This document shows, in pieces, positions 35,454 through 43,770 of a stretch of DNA of 64,000 nucleotides. The translations under genes and the position numbers were made by a program. The notes beneath the pieces are model-generated. The model was not told the origin of the DNA, made no database searches, and saw only the letters and a program-made list of their open reading frames with translations. The DNA is from Pigmentiphaga kullae (GTDB lineage Bacteria; Pseudomonadota; Gammaproteobacteria; Burkholderiales; Burkholderiaceae_B): NCBI RefSeq assembly GCF_004216695.1, contig NZ_SGXC01000002.1, positions 992,001 to 1,056,000 of the forward strand, in the 5' to 3' direction. How positions within the stretch are numbered: the stretch's first letter is position 1; every line of letters starts with the position of its first letter.

Positions 35454-37295
35454 ATGAGCCGTTTTAATCCGAATCATCTGAATGCAGCGCAGGTATTTCA
35501 GGCCGCACAGGATTTCAAACATCAATGCCTGATTAATCAGCAATCGCTCTTTCTACCTAACCAGGAGATCTGGACAGCGCCCCATTTCCAGAGTCTGACC
35601 ACAAACTTCGTGGATCAGCCGGATACGGGAGGCGGCACGTTCTATCAAAAGCTCGAATTGCAGTTGGCCACATGCACGCCCTTAGACATCGCGCTGATGA
35701 CCGAGATATTCTGGATTGTCCAGCTTCCCGCGACGAATCTGCGGCCGCCAAAAAAATTGAAACGGCTCGAAGAGATATGGAATATCAAGCCCGCAGCGCC
35801 CTTTCCCGTTCAGTCAAATTTTCTTGATAAACCAGTGCTTTCGGGGCTAGGGAGCGCGGGCCCCGGATACAACCAGTACTTTCCATCCGAGATGGCGTTC
35901 GCAGTTCAGGCCTTCGCCGCACTCGTCGCCATGGCGCCGTCCGCGCGTACGGCACTATTGAATGGCAGCGGATTCGACTTCGCGGAGTGGCTGCATTCCA
36001 TTCCGTCAGGTAAGGGCAGACAGCTTTATCACACGCTGTGTCACGTGCTGTTTCCAGACTCGTTCGAGCGGATGTTCAGCCAGAACAACAAGAACAAGGT
36101 GATGCGGGGGCACAAGATCTGGACAAAGGCGATGGTTGGCAATCGCCCGTTGCAAGATGCTGCGCTGCTGGATTTGCGCAGCAAGCTGGAGATCCAGTTC
36201 CCCGGCGCAGTTGACTACTACAGCGAGCCGATAGGTACGCTTTTGAAGAAGAAGCCCGAAGGCGAAGACGAGCCCGAAGGCGACGATGAGGAAAGCGATA
36301 GCACTCCGCCACCTCTTCGAGTTTCTGACAACGTAATCTTCTATGGGCCGCCCGGAACCGGAAAGACATACCAGATGCAGGAACGCATGCGCGAAGCTTT
36401 CGAAGCAGGTGAGGACTTCACGTTTGTATCGTTCCACCCGAGTTACTCATATGAAGAGTTCGTCGGCGGATTGAGGCCGACTGCCGCGCCGGACGGCAAC
36501 GGGATCGCCGTGACCTATGAAAAAGGCCCGTTCCGGAAGCTCTGCGAACAGGCTCACGCAGACCCGAGCCGACGCTTCACGCTCTTCATCGACGAGATCA
36601 ACCGCGCGAACGTGGCCAAGGTCTTCGGCGAACTCATCACGTTGATTGAACCGTCCAAGCGCGTGAGGGCGGGAAGTGAACCGAACGATGGCGATGGGAC
36701 TTGGGTTAGGCTGCCGGGCTCAAGGGACGAAGATTTCGGCGTGCCCGACAACCTCGACATCGTTGCATCCATGAACACGGCGGATCGATCCGTAGCCACG
36801 ATGGACGTTGCGTTACGGAGACGCTTTCGTTTCGTGGAGTGCCCGCCGCAGCCCGAACTCATCAGCAATTCTCCAGCCCTCGGCCCGATCGATCTCCGCA
36901 AGCTTATGACGCGGCTTAACGACCGGCTAGAGTTCATGCTCGACCGCAACCATGCTATCGGTCACGCGACGTTCATGTTCATTGACGGCTTGCCTGAATT
37001 GCGGAGGCGGCTCGCCGAGCGCGTTATTCCGCAGTTGCAGGAATACTTTTTCGACGACATGGAAAAGGTGCGCCTGGCATTGACGGGACGTGACACGTCG
37101 AGCGTTTTCTTCCTCGAGCGAAAGCTCACGTCGGCCATGCTCTTTCCAGGCGGCGCACATCTCGTCGGGAGCGCGCCGCGCGTGTCGCTTGCTGTGGGCA
37201 ATCCGTCCTCGTGGACCGAGGCGGATATCGTCAAGTTGTACGACGACGGCACGGCGATTGCGCCGGATATGCCAGACGAATCGGCAACATTCTGA
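35454..37295 (+). CDS. mcrB: McrB-type AAA+ GTPase of a type IV restriction system
   Basis: A 613-residue protein. An N-terminal region of about 270 residues has no recognised fold and probably reads modified DNA. An acidic linker (about 263-285, rich in E, D and P) leads to a McrB-type AAA+ motor: Walker A GPPGTGKT near 301-308, FVSFHPSYSYEEFVGGLRP near 328-346, Walker B FTLFIDEINRANVAKVFGE near 377-395 and the McrB signature SMNTADRS near 440. McrB motors use GTP and translocate DNA to activate McrC. It forms an operon with the next gene, 18 bp away. The N-terminal specificity cannot be read from the sequence. Confidence 0.88.
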   Translation: MSRFNPNHLNAAQVFQAAQDFKHQCLINQQSLFLPNQEIWTAPHFQSLTTNFVDQPDTGGGTFYQKLELQLATCTPLDIALMTEIFWIVQLPATNLRPPKKLKRLEEIWNIKPAAPFPVQSNFLDKPVLSGLGSAGPGYNQYFPSEMAFAVQAFAALVAMAPSARTALLNGSGFDFAEWLHSIPSGKGRQLYHTLCHVLFPDSFERMFSQNNKNKVMRGHKIWTKAMVGNRPLQDAALLDLRSKLEIQFPGAVDYYSEPIGTLLKKKPEGEDEPEGDDEESDSTPPPLRVSDNVIFYGPPGTGKTYQMQERMREAFEAGEDFTFVSFHPSYSYEEFVGGLRPTAAPDGNGIAVTYEKGPFRKLCEQAHADPSRRFTLFIDEINRANVAKVFGELITLIEPSKRVRAGSEPNDGDGTWVRLPGSRDEDFGVPDNLDIVASMNTADRSVATMDVALRRRFRFVECPPQPELISNSPALGPIDLRKLMTRLNDRLEFMLDRNHAIGHATFMFIDGLPELRRRLAERVIPQLQEYFFDDMEKVRLALTGRDTSSVFFLERKLTSAMLFPGGAHLVGSAPRVSLAVGNPSSWTEADIVKLYDDGTAIAPDMPDESATF

Positions 37296-37313
37296 CGCGA
37301 GACCAGGACCAGC

Positions 37314-38588
37314 ATGCAAGTCCTACGCACCGTGACGGCGGTCGAGTACGCGCTTATTCCCGTGATGGAAGATGCTGCGTCCGCCGCTGCGAATGATCGA
37401 TCGGCGTCCGTCGCCGCGTATCTCACTTCGCACGAGGCCGAAGCACTGCTCAAGATCAACGATCGGCACCCTGGGTTCTGTCAGCGGGCCGTGGGCGGCG
37501 TTAAGCTCGCACAGCATTGCGGCATCGTCAGGGTCGCGTCGTGTGTACTAGAGATCTTGCCCAAGGTCGGCATCTCGACCCACGGCGACGACGCATCGCG
37601 AGGGCGCGCTGCGCTGCTGTCCATGCTACATCACGCGGGAAAGCTGAAGGTTTCGGCGATGGGCAGCGCGCAGCAGGGCGCGGTGCGCGCGCCGCTTCTA
37701 GAAATATTCATCCAGGAGTTTCTGCTCTGCGTGCTCGCCGTCGCACAGTCGGGACTCGTCAGCCGCTATGTTCCAGAATCCGGAGACCTTACCGTGGTGA
37801 GAGGGCGCTTTCACGCGGAAGGACAATTACGGCACAACCTCGCGCGACCTCACCTACTTCATTGCGAGTATGACGAGTTCACTGTCGACAATCAGTACAA
37901 CCGCATCATTCGTGCGGCGCTCGATGCATGTCGCCATTGGGCAAAGCTCGCGTCGACGCAGCGGCTGTGGTTCGAATTGCACTCCCGCCTGACGGGTGTC
38001 GCGCAGATTCGTCTGACGTCCACAGATGTGCGACGGCTGCGCTACGACCGCCAGACCTTGCGTTATCGTGCCGTCATGCAATGGTGCGAATGGCTGCTTG
38101 AGTTGGCGAGCCCGGACCTACGTGCCGGAAGCGCGGCCGCGCCCGCGCTGCTTTTCGACATGAACAAGCTTTTCGAAGACTATGTGTGCCACCGGGAAGA
38201 GTTGAAGGAGGCGGAGACGGCAGGCATCGTCATTCGCCAGGGTCCTCAACTCGCGCTCATCAAGCAAGACAGGCAGTCCCTCTTCACACTCAAGCCGGAT
38301 GTAACCGTCTGGAAGAAGATTTCCGCAGACGCGCCTTTCTCGCTCGACCGGATCGTCGATGCGAAATGGAAGTCACTCAATCCCAGCTTCGACGACTGGG
38401 GTGTCGACGAAGCGGACGTATATCAGTTGCTCGCGTATTCCAAGCGGTATCGTTGCACGCGCCTTGAACTCGTCTATCCTCGGCCCGTCGACCTGCATGA
38501 AGGATGCGCGCCGCCGGTTTTCCGCATCGACGACGGCGAAACCGGCCGCGTCACCACGATCACGATTTCGATGGCACCGCTTATATGA
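37314..38588 (+). CDS. mcrC: McrC-type endonuclease subunit
   Basis: A 424-residue McrC protein. The N-terminal beta region contacts the McrB ring. The middle has GAVRAPLLEIFIQEFLLCVL near 120, as in the family. The C-terminal PD-(D/E)XK nuclease core shows FTLKPDVTVWKK (Asp near 328) and DRIVDAKWKSL (D-x-K near 347-349), followed by DVYQLLAYSKRYRC. It cuts DNA once activated by the McrB motor. It lies directly after mcrB and has the same AT-shifted composition. Confidence 0.88.
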   Translation: MQVLRTVTAVEYALIPVMEDAASAAANDRSASVAAYLTSHEAEALLKINDRHPGFCQRAVGGVKLAQHCGIVRVASCVLEILPKVGISTHGDDASRGRAALLSMLHHAGKLKVSAMGSAQQGAVRAPLLEIFIQEFLLCVLAVAQSGLVSRYVPESGDLTVVRGRFHAEGQLRHNLARPHLLHCEYDEFTVDNQYNRIIRAALDACRHWAKLASTQRLWFELHSRLTGVAQIRLTSTDVRRLRYDRQTLRYRAVMQWCEWLLELASPDLRAGSAAAPALLFDMNKLFEDYVCHREELKEAETAGIVIRQGPQLALIKQDRQSLFTLKPDVTVWKKISADAPFSLDRIVDAKWKSLNPSFDDWGVDEADVYQLLAYSKRYRCTRLELVYPRPVDLHEGCAPPVFRIDDGETGRVTTITISMAPLI

Positions 38589-39167
38589 AATGAAGTTGAG
38601 GTTTTGCGCCGACGCAAGGATACTTTGGGTGCGCGAGCGCAATCCTCTCGGTAAAGCGTGTTTAGCGGCCCGTCCCACTTCGCATGTCGACGGCGACCAA
38701 TGAATCGATTTACGCGCCACTTCATCAGTCGCTGTGCATGGACATTCACTGGTCGGAGGAATTGATTCCTTAAAGGGTTAACGAACTTGCCCAAAAAGAG
38801 TCTCTGATCCCTAGCGTTCGACCAGAGCCTTCACGTCGATTGGTTGTATATCCACAAAAAACTACCTTAGCTAGAACGCAGCAGACTTTCTGACGCTGAT
38901 GCGCTGAGGTTTATCAATGGCGTGCAGCAAGGGCGCTTGCATGCGTCCTACTAGCAACTGCTTTGTGCCGACGAGCGTCATATCGATTAATTCACCCGTA
39001 AACGGTCACTCAGTCTGGCGGTGATGACATGTCAAATGACCGCAGTAGCCGATGTCCGATCCGGTAAGTTTCGAAATGAGCGCCGGCTGGCTAGCGAAGC
39101 AGCCGATTGAATGTCGGCCCCGGGGGGCTGGCGGAAGGCAGAAATTGGCCGAAAGCGGTCATTCAAT
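38589..39167. other. Intergenic stretch after mcrC
   Basis: About 580 bp. The open frames crossing it lack start signals or family features. It includes element copy B at 39131-39164. I see no RNA gene or strong terminator. Confidence 0.55.
39131..39164 (-). repeat. Short dispersed element, copy B
   Basis: On the reverse strand it reads GAATGACCGCTTTCGGCC then TTTCTGCCTTCCGC. This form is familiar from intergenic regions of many Burkholderiales and Xanthomonadales genomes near acquired DNA. The relation to copies A and C rests on the GCTTTCG core and flanking TGCC/GTCATTC blocks. Confidence 0.45.
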
Positions 39168-39425
39168 TCACTCAAAAGCACGCTGTATCTGATTGATCAG
39201 GGCTGCAAGTTCCGGGTTATCGCTCCACATGTCGAATTCCCGAGTGGCAATCAGTCCCATTGTGAGCGGCCCCTGTTTTGGCTCCGACGATTCGCCGGAA
39301 ATCTGGGCACGGCACCACATCAATTGCCGATGAATGCTCTGTACATTTTGCCATCCGGGAGTCACCAGAGGCCCGATAGCTGATAGAGCTGCATCGATCT
39401 TGAGTAAGAGTTCTGTGTTCGTCAT
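39168..39425 (-). CDS. Small hypothetical protein (85 aa)
   Basis: Begins MTNTELLLKIDAALSAIGPL and ends LAALINQIQRAFE. It looks like a compact helical protein with no membrane segment. Start ATG 39425 is chosen over the GTG 15 bp upstream. It follows the zinc-ribbon gene on the same strand after 63 bp. Function is not recognised. Small pairs like this are often immunity or antitoxin orphans, but nothing here proves it. Confidence 0.5.
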   Translation of the reverse strand: MTNTELLLKIDAALSAIGPLVTPGWQNVQSIHRQLMWCRAQISGESSEPKQGPLTMGLIATREFDMWSDNPELAALINQIQRAFE

Positions 39426-39488
39426 GACCAAGAAGTCCACGTGCTATAAGACGTAGCTAACGTTGATGCACGCGGCAATGTTCCTCGC

Positions 39489-39806
39489 CTAGTTTGTAAT
39501 GTTCTCGCGTATCGATTTGGAGTCTTTCGGCTCCCAGTACCCGCCACTGCCGTGATACGTTTCGGCGTGCAGCCAAAATATCTCATCGCAATGCAGACAG
39601 CGAAAGTGGTATTCGATGTAGTCGTCCCACGCGGCTCCCTTCGCGAGTTCGATAAACGAGACGGAGACACAAGGACTGTCGGGAACTACTTCACCGAGTG
39701 TTCCGTCGGCGATATTCTCCGCGCCGATTTGTATCGCTTTGCGTAGCTCATGAGGATGTCTGACTGCATAGCGAATGCAAAGGTCCTTACATCGTGCACA
39801 TGCCAC
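39489..39806 (-). CDS. Small zinc-ribbon-like hypothetical protein (105 aa)
   Basis: Starts at GTG 39806 with GGAG six bases upstream. Two cysteine pairs, CARCKDLC at 3-10 and CLHC at 70-73, could bind one zinc ion. Between them is SPCVSVSFIELAKGAAWDDY, and AETYHGSGGYWEPK follows. No nuclease or DNA-binding motif is recognised. It may be an immunity-like or regulatory protein of the island. Confidence 0.55.
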   Translation of the reverse strand: MACARCKDLCIRYAVRHPHELRKAIQIGAENIADGTLGEVVPDSPCVSVSFIELAKGAAWDDYIEYHFRCLHCDEIFWLHAETYHGSGGYWEPKDSKSIRENITN

Positions 39807-39914
39807 AAAAGACTCCGTGAGGTTTTCGCTGCGTTTTGCAGAAATTTCGGTTGGTATCGGCGAGTGCGGCGAACAGGATTGTCCACGATCAGCGCGGCAG
39901 TGTCGAATGCTCGT

Positions 39915-40083
39915 TCATGGCCGATAGCCCCCCAGGACGGCACCGATCGCGTTCGAGAAATTGAACGCGCTATGGCTAACGCTGCGGCCAATGCCGAGCC
40001 TCACCGGCGACGTCCATCAAACTTGTTTGCAATGCTAGAACCAGAGCGAAACCAGTCCCGAGAAACAACACGACGACGGTAGC
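39915..40083 (-). pseudogene. Fragment of an MFS transporter gene (frameshifted)
   Basis: Reading the minus strand, one frame gives VVVLFLGTGFALVLALQTSL then MDVAGEA. The next frame gives ALAAAL, and the third gives HSAFNFSNAIGAVLGG. Joined, these match the conserved order of the late transmembrane region of AraJ/YdhP-like MFS efflux pumps. Two frameshifts in about 60 bp and no flanking gene show that it is a relic. It abuts the dnaE2-tail copy at the island's right end. Confidence 0.6.
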
Positions 40084-40122
40084 AGCTTTGGATCTGGCGA
40101 AAACGGAAAACGCTCCGAGAAC

Positions 40123-40215
40123 CTGGCGCCCCTATTGTGAAGCCTGGTCGTCTCGAACCGGAATTTCCATTGACAACCGGACCGGATGGAATTGCTCCCG
40201 CAAGCCCTGGGCGAA
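40123..40215 (+). repeat. Right direct repeat: relic of the dnaE2 3' end (candidate attR)
   Basis: In the dnaE2 frame it reads LAPLL, stop, SLVVSNRNFH, stop, against LTPLLGSLVVSSRDFH in the intact gene. It continues with 41 bp of similar downstream sequence. It is best explained as the displaced original tail of dnaE2. It overlaps the 3' end of the truncated lysR on the other strand. Confidence 0.78.
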
Positions 40216-40578
40216 CTTCAGGGCGAGCCGTGAACGCGCACGATCCTTCGGAAAAATCAGGCACAGGCTAAATTCGATGTGCGGGCGGAAAGGACGAAAC
40301 TCGACGTCGGGCAACTGGTACTGATGCACCGTCGCCAGATCGACCAACCCGATGCCCACGCCCTTTGCCACCATCAGGCACGCGGCCTGCGAGGAGTTGA
40401 CCTCCACCGCCACATTGGGCATCGACAACCCATGCGCCCCGTATGCGGCCTGGATCGCCTTGCCGATCCGGGTCGTGGGGCCGGTAGCAACGACGATTCC
40501 CTTGGCAAGCTCCTGCGCGGTCACCTCTTTTTACTTGGCCAGGCGCGACCGCCGCGGCACGGCGCACACTACGCCGGA
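40132..40578 (-). pseudogene. Truncated LysR regulator (C-terminal effector domain only)
   Basis: The minus strand encodes SGVVCAVPRRSRLAK, an in-frame TAA (at 40531-40533), then KEVTAQELAKGIVVATGPTT and the rest of a LysR effector domain, ending FAQGLREQFHPVRLSM and on to the stop at 40132. The HTH and about the first 150 residues are missing. It is divergent from the equally truncated bug gene, so both lost their 5' ends together. Confidence 0.8.
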
Positions 40579-40607
40579 CGTTCACACTTGCTCGACACCG
40601 CCCCCCC

Positions 40608-41402
40608 CTGGGCGCCACGGTGATCGTGGAAAACCGCGCCGGCGCGGGCGGCACCATGGGCACGACCTTCGTGGCCCGCTCGACCGACCACAACGCCCTG
40701 CTGTTCACCGCGGCCAGCCACAACCTCGCCCCGTCCCTGTATCGCAGCCCCGGCTACGATCCGATCAAGGATTTCTCCGGCGTGGCCTATGTCGGCAACG
40801 CGGGATTCGTGATCGCGGTCCCCGGAACCCTGGGCGTCGATTCGCTGCGGGACTACATCAAGGCCATCAAGGCCAAGCCGGGCGAACTGAACTACTCCTC
40901 CGCCGGCAACGGCGGCGCCACCCACCTGACCAGGGCATCGTTCCTGGCCAACGTCGGCGGAAAAATGCAGCACATTCCCATGAAGGCGACCGGCGACGCG
41001 ATCAACGAAGTGCTGGCGGGCCGCACCCAGGGCACCGCCGCGGCCGTGCCGGCCATCATTGGCTTCAAGAACGACGCGCGCATCAAGATGCTCGCCTACA
41101 CCGGCGCCAAGCGTTCCCCCCTGCTGCCGGACCTGCCCACGGCGGCCGAGGCCGGCGCCCCCGGCTACAAGTACGACACCTGGTTCGGCATCCTGGCCCC
41201 CAAGAGCATGCCGCGGGAAGAAATCGACAAGATCCACGCCGCGATGGACAAAGTGCTGGCCGACGCCACGGTACAGGCACGCCTGACCCGGCTGGGGATC
41301 GATGCCGAGCAGATGTCGGTCGAGGCGTTCGACAGTCTGCTGCGGAAAGACTTCGACGCCGCGGGCCCACTGGTGAAGGCATCCGGGGCCAACATCGAAT
41401 GA
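40608..41402 (+). pseudogene. Truncated Bug-family TTT binding protein (5' end deleted)
   Basis: Family sequence starts abruptly at LGATVIVENRAGAGGTMGTT and runs intact to KASGANIE. It lacks the signal peptide and the first roughly 50 mature residues (the PxRPI...GGxTD region). A run of eight C bases at 40602-40609 marks the junction. A GTG at 40620 could start translation, but the product would not be exported. Confidence 0.8.
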
Positions 41403-41508
41403 TCGATGCGCCGTCTTCGCTTCGGCACCATTCATTTCGATTTATTAGAAGTACTACCCACAAATAATTTCACTTTTTTCAATAGCGGCGGATGTGTAGT
41501 CTTGCCGC

Positions 41509-42729
41509 ATGACGACGACGCACCACCCCACCCCGGCCACGCACGCCGCCTATGAAGCGCGCACGACGGGGCTTCCCGCCCGCATCCGCCACGTCCTGAA
41601 CCTGGACGATTTCGAACGCGCCGCGGCCCGCTACCTGCCCCGGCCGCTGCGCGAATACGTGCTGGGCGCGGCCGAGGACAACCGGTCGCTGGCCGCCAAC
41701 CGTGCTGCGTTCCGGCGCCATGAGTTCGTCACGCGCGTGCTGGCGGACGTTTCCCGCCGCTCGACGCAGACCACGCTGCTGGGCCAGGCCTACCGCGTGC
41801 CGTTCGGCATCGCGCCGGTGGGCATCAGCGCGCTGCTGGCCTACCAGGGCGATCTGGCCATGGCCCTGGCGGCGCGGCAGGAAGGCGCGTGCATGATCAT
41901 GAGCGGCTCGTCGCTGATGCGGCTGGAAGAGATCCACGAACGGGCCCCCGGCACGTGGTTCCAGGCCTACCTGCCGGGCGATCCGGTCCGCCGCGCCGCC
42001 CTGGTCGAACGCGTGGCGCGCGCCGGCTACGAGACGCTGGTGGTCACAGTAGACATTCCCGTGTGGGCCAATCGCGAGAACAACATCCGCGCGGGCTTTT
42101 CCCTGCCCCTGCGCCCCACCCCGCGGCTGGCCTGGGAGGGCGTCACGCATCCCGGCTGGCTGGTCCACACCCTGCTGCGGACGCTGGCCACACGCGGCAT
42201 GCCGCATTTCGAGAACTCGTTCGCCGAACGCGGCGCGCCGGCGTTTTCCGCCAAGGCGGTGCGCGACACCACGGGCCGCGACCACCTGACCTGGGACGAC
42301 ATCGCCGCGATACGCCGGCAGTGGCGCGGCAACCTGGTGGTCAAGGGCATCCTGTCGGTGGAGGACGCGCGCCGCGCGCTGGCGATCGGCGCCGAAGGCA
42401 TCATCGTGTCCAACCACGGCGGGCGCCAGCTCGACGGCGCCGCCGCGCCCTTGCGCGTGTTGCCCGCCATCGCGGACGCGGTCGGACAGCGCCTGGCCGT
42501 GATGATGGACGGCGGCATCCGGCGCGGCGGCGACGTGCTGATCGCGCTGTCGCTGGGCGCCCGCTACGTGTTCGCCGGCCGCCCTTTCATCTGCGCCGCC
42601 GCCGTGGGCGGCCAGGCCGGCGTGGCCCACGCCATCCAGCTTCTACAAACCGAGGTCGATCGCAACATGGCGATGCTGGGTGCCAGCCGCCTGGACGAGC
42701 TTGGTCCGCACTGCCTGTTGCAGGTATGA
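41509..42729 (+). CDS. FMN-dependent alpha-hydroxy acid dehydrogenase (LldD/mandelate dehydrogenase-like)
   Basis: A 406-residue FMN enzyme. The family landmarks are ATRVLADVS-like sequence near 80, FGIAPVGISALL near 103, SGSSLMRLEEI near 136, TVDIPVWANRENNIRAGF near 177, VVKGILSVEDA near 282, and the active-site VSNHGGRQLDGA (catalytic His and Arg near 306-309), followed by the phosphate site DGGIRRGGDVL. It oxidises a 2-hydroxy acid to the 2-oxo acid. It opens an overlapping operon with a Bug receptor, two CoA-transferases and an enoyl-CoA hydratase, which points to catabolism of an imported hydroxy acid. Confidence 0.9.
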   Translation: MTTTHHPTPATHAAYEARTTGLPARIRHVLNLDDFERAAARYLPRPLREYVLGAAEDNRSLAANRAAFRRHEFVTRVLADVSRRSTQTTLLGQAYRVPFGIAPVGISALLAYQGDLAMALAARQEGACMIMSGSSLMRLEEIHERAPGTWFQAYLPGDPVRRAALVERVARAGYETLVVTVDIPVWANRENNIRAGFSLPLRPTPRLAWEGVTHPGWLVHTLLRTLATRGMPHFENSFAERGAPAFSAKAVRDTTGRDHLTWDDIAAIRRQWRGNLVVKGILSVEDARRALAIGAEGIIVSNHGGRQLDGAAAPLRVLPAIADAVGQRLAVMMDGGIRRGGDVLIALSLGARYVFAGRPFICAAAVGGQAGVAHAIQLLQTEVDRNMAMLGASRLDELGPHCLLQV

Positions 42730-42770
42730 CAAGAATCCTGAAGAGGATCCGACATGACGAGGAGAAAACC

Positions 42771-43754
42771 GTGAACAAGACCCTGTTGACCACCCTGCTT
42801 GCCACCCTGGGTACCGGCCTGGCCGCCCCCGCCGTGGCCGATTCGTTTCCCGCCGCACCCATCACCATCGTCGTTCCGATGGCGGCGGGTGGCCCGACGG
42901 ACACCGCCGCCCGCGCCATCCAGCAGGCCATGGGCACGGCGCTGGGACAGTCGGTGGTCATCGAGAACAAGGCCGGCGCGGCCGGGCTGATCGCCATGAA
43001 TTTCGTGCGCCGCGCCAAGCCCGACGGCTACACGCTGGGCGTCGCCTCGGCCACCACGCATGCCATCGCGCCCAACATCTATACCGAAGCGCCCTACGAC
43101 TCGGTCAAGGACTTCAGCTTCGTCGGCGCGCTGATCACGGCGCCCGGCGTGCTGGTGGTGGCGCCCTCGGTCGCGCCCAAGTGTGACATGCAGGCCTTCC
43201 TGAAGAACCTGAAGGCCAACCCCGACAAGTACTCGTACGGCTCGGCCGGCGCGGGCTCGCTGTCGCACCTGAACGGCGCGCGCTTCCTGCAAGCCACGGG
43301 CACCAACATGCTCCACGTGCCGTACCGCGGCCTGTCCAACGCCATGAACGACCTGTACGCGGGCCAGGTGCACGCGGTGTTCGACAACGTCAGCTCGGCC
43401 ATGACGCACATCAAGAGCGGCAAGGTCTGCGCCCTGGCCGTCCAGGCGCCGTCCCGCCTGGACAGCCTGCCCGACGTGCCGACCTATGTCGAGCTGGGCC
43501 TGCCGGAACTGAACAAGCCCACCTGGTACGGCATCGTCGGCCCCGCCGGCATGCCCAAGGAGCGCGTGCAGGCGCTGAACCGCGCCTTGAACAAGGCCCT
43601 AGCCTCGCCCGAGGTGGCCAGCCTGTACGAACGACAGGGCGTCGCGGCGGCGGCCGGCTCGGCCGACGATTTCGCCGGCAAGGTCGCCAGCGAGCGCCAG
43701 ATGTGGGCGGACACCACCGCCCGGATGAAATTCGAGAAATTCTCGGTGAAGTAA
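42771..43754 (+). CDS. Bug-family TTT substrate-binding protein
   Basis: A 327-residue periplasmic binding protein. Signal peptide MNKTLLTTLLATLGTGLAAP ends near AVA-DS. Signatures are ITIVVPMAAGGPTDTAARAI, VVIENKAGAAGLIAMNFVRR and LHVPYRGLSNAMNDLYAGQV. I chose GTG 42771 because GGAG precedes it. The ATG at 42726 overlaps the previous stop but puts a charged stretch before the signal. It is the second gene of the catabolic operon. Confidence 0.9.
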   Translation: MNKTLLTTLLATLGTGLAAPAVADSFPAAPITIVVPMAAGGPTDTAARAIQQAMGTALGQSVVIENKAGAAGLIAMNFVRRAKPDGYTLGVASATTHAIAPNIYTEAPYDSVKDFSFVGALITAPGVLVVAPSVAPKCDMQAFLKNLKANPDKYSYGSAGAGSLSHLNGARFLQATGTNMLHVPYRGLSNAMNDLYAGQVHAVFDNVSSAMTHIKSGKVCALAVQAPSRLDSLPDVPTYVELGLPELNKPTWYGIVGPAGMPKERVQALNRALNKALASPEVASLYERQGVAAAAGSADDFAGKVASERQMWADTTARMKFEKFSVK

Positions 43755-43770
43755 GCAAAGGAGAATCAGG

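Noticed and set aside
38474..38794. A 106-codon minus-strand frame after mcrC
   Set aside because: It overlaps the mcrC end, lacks an RBS and has no family features.
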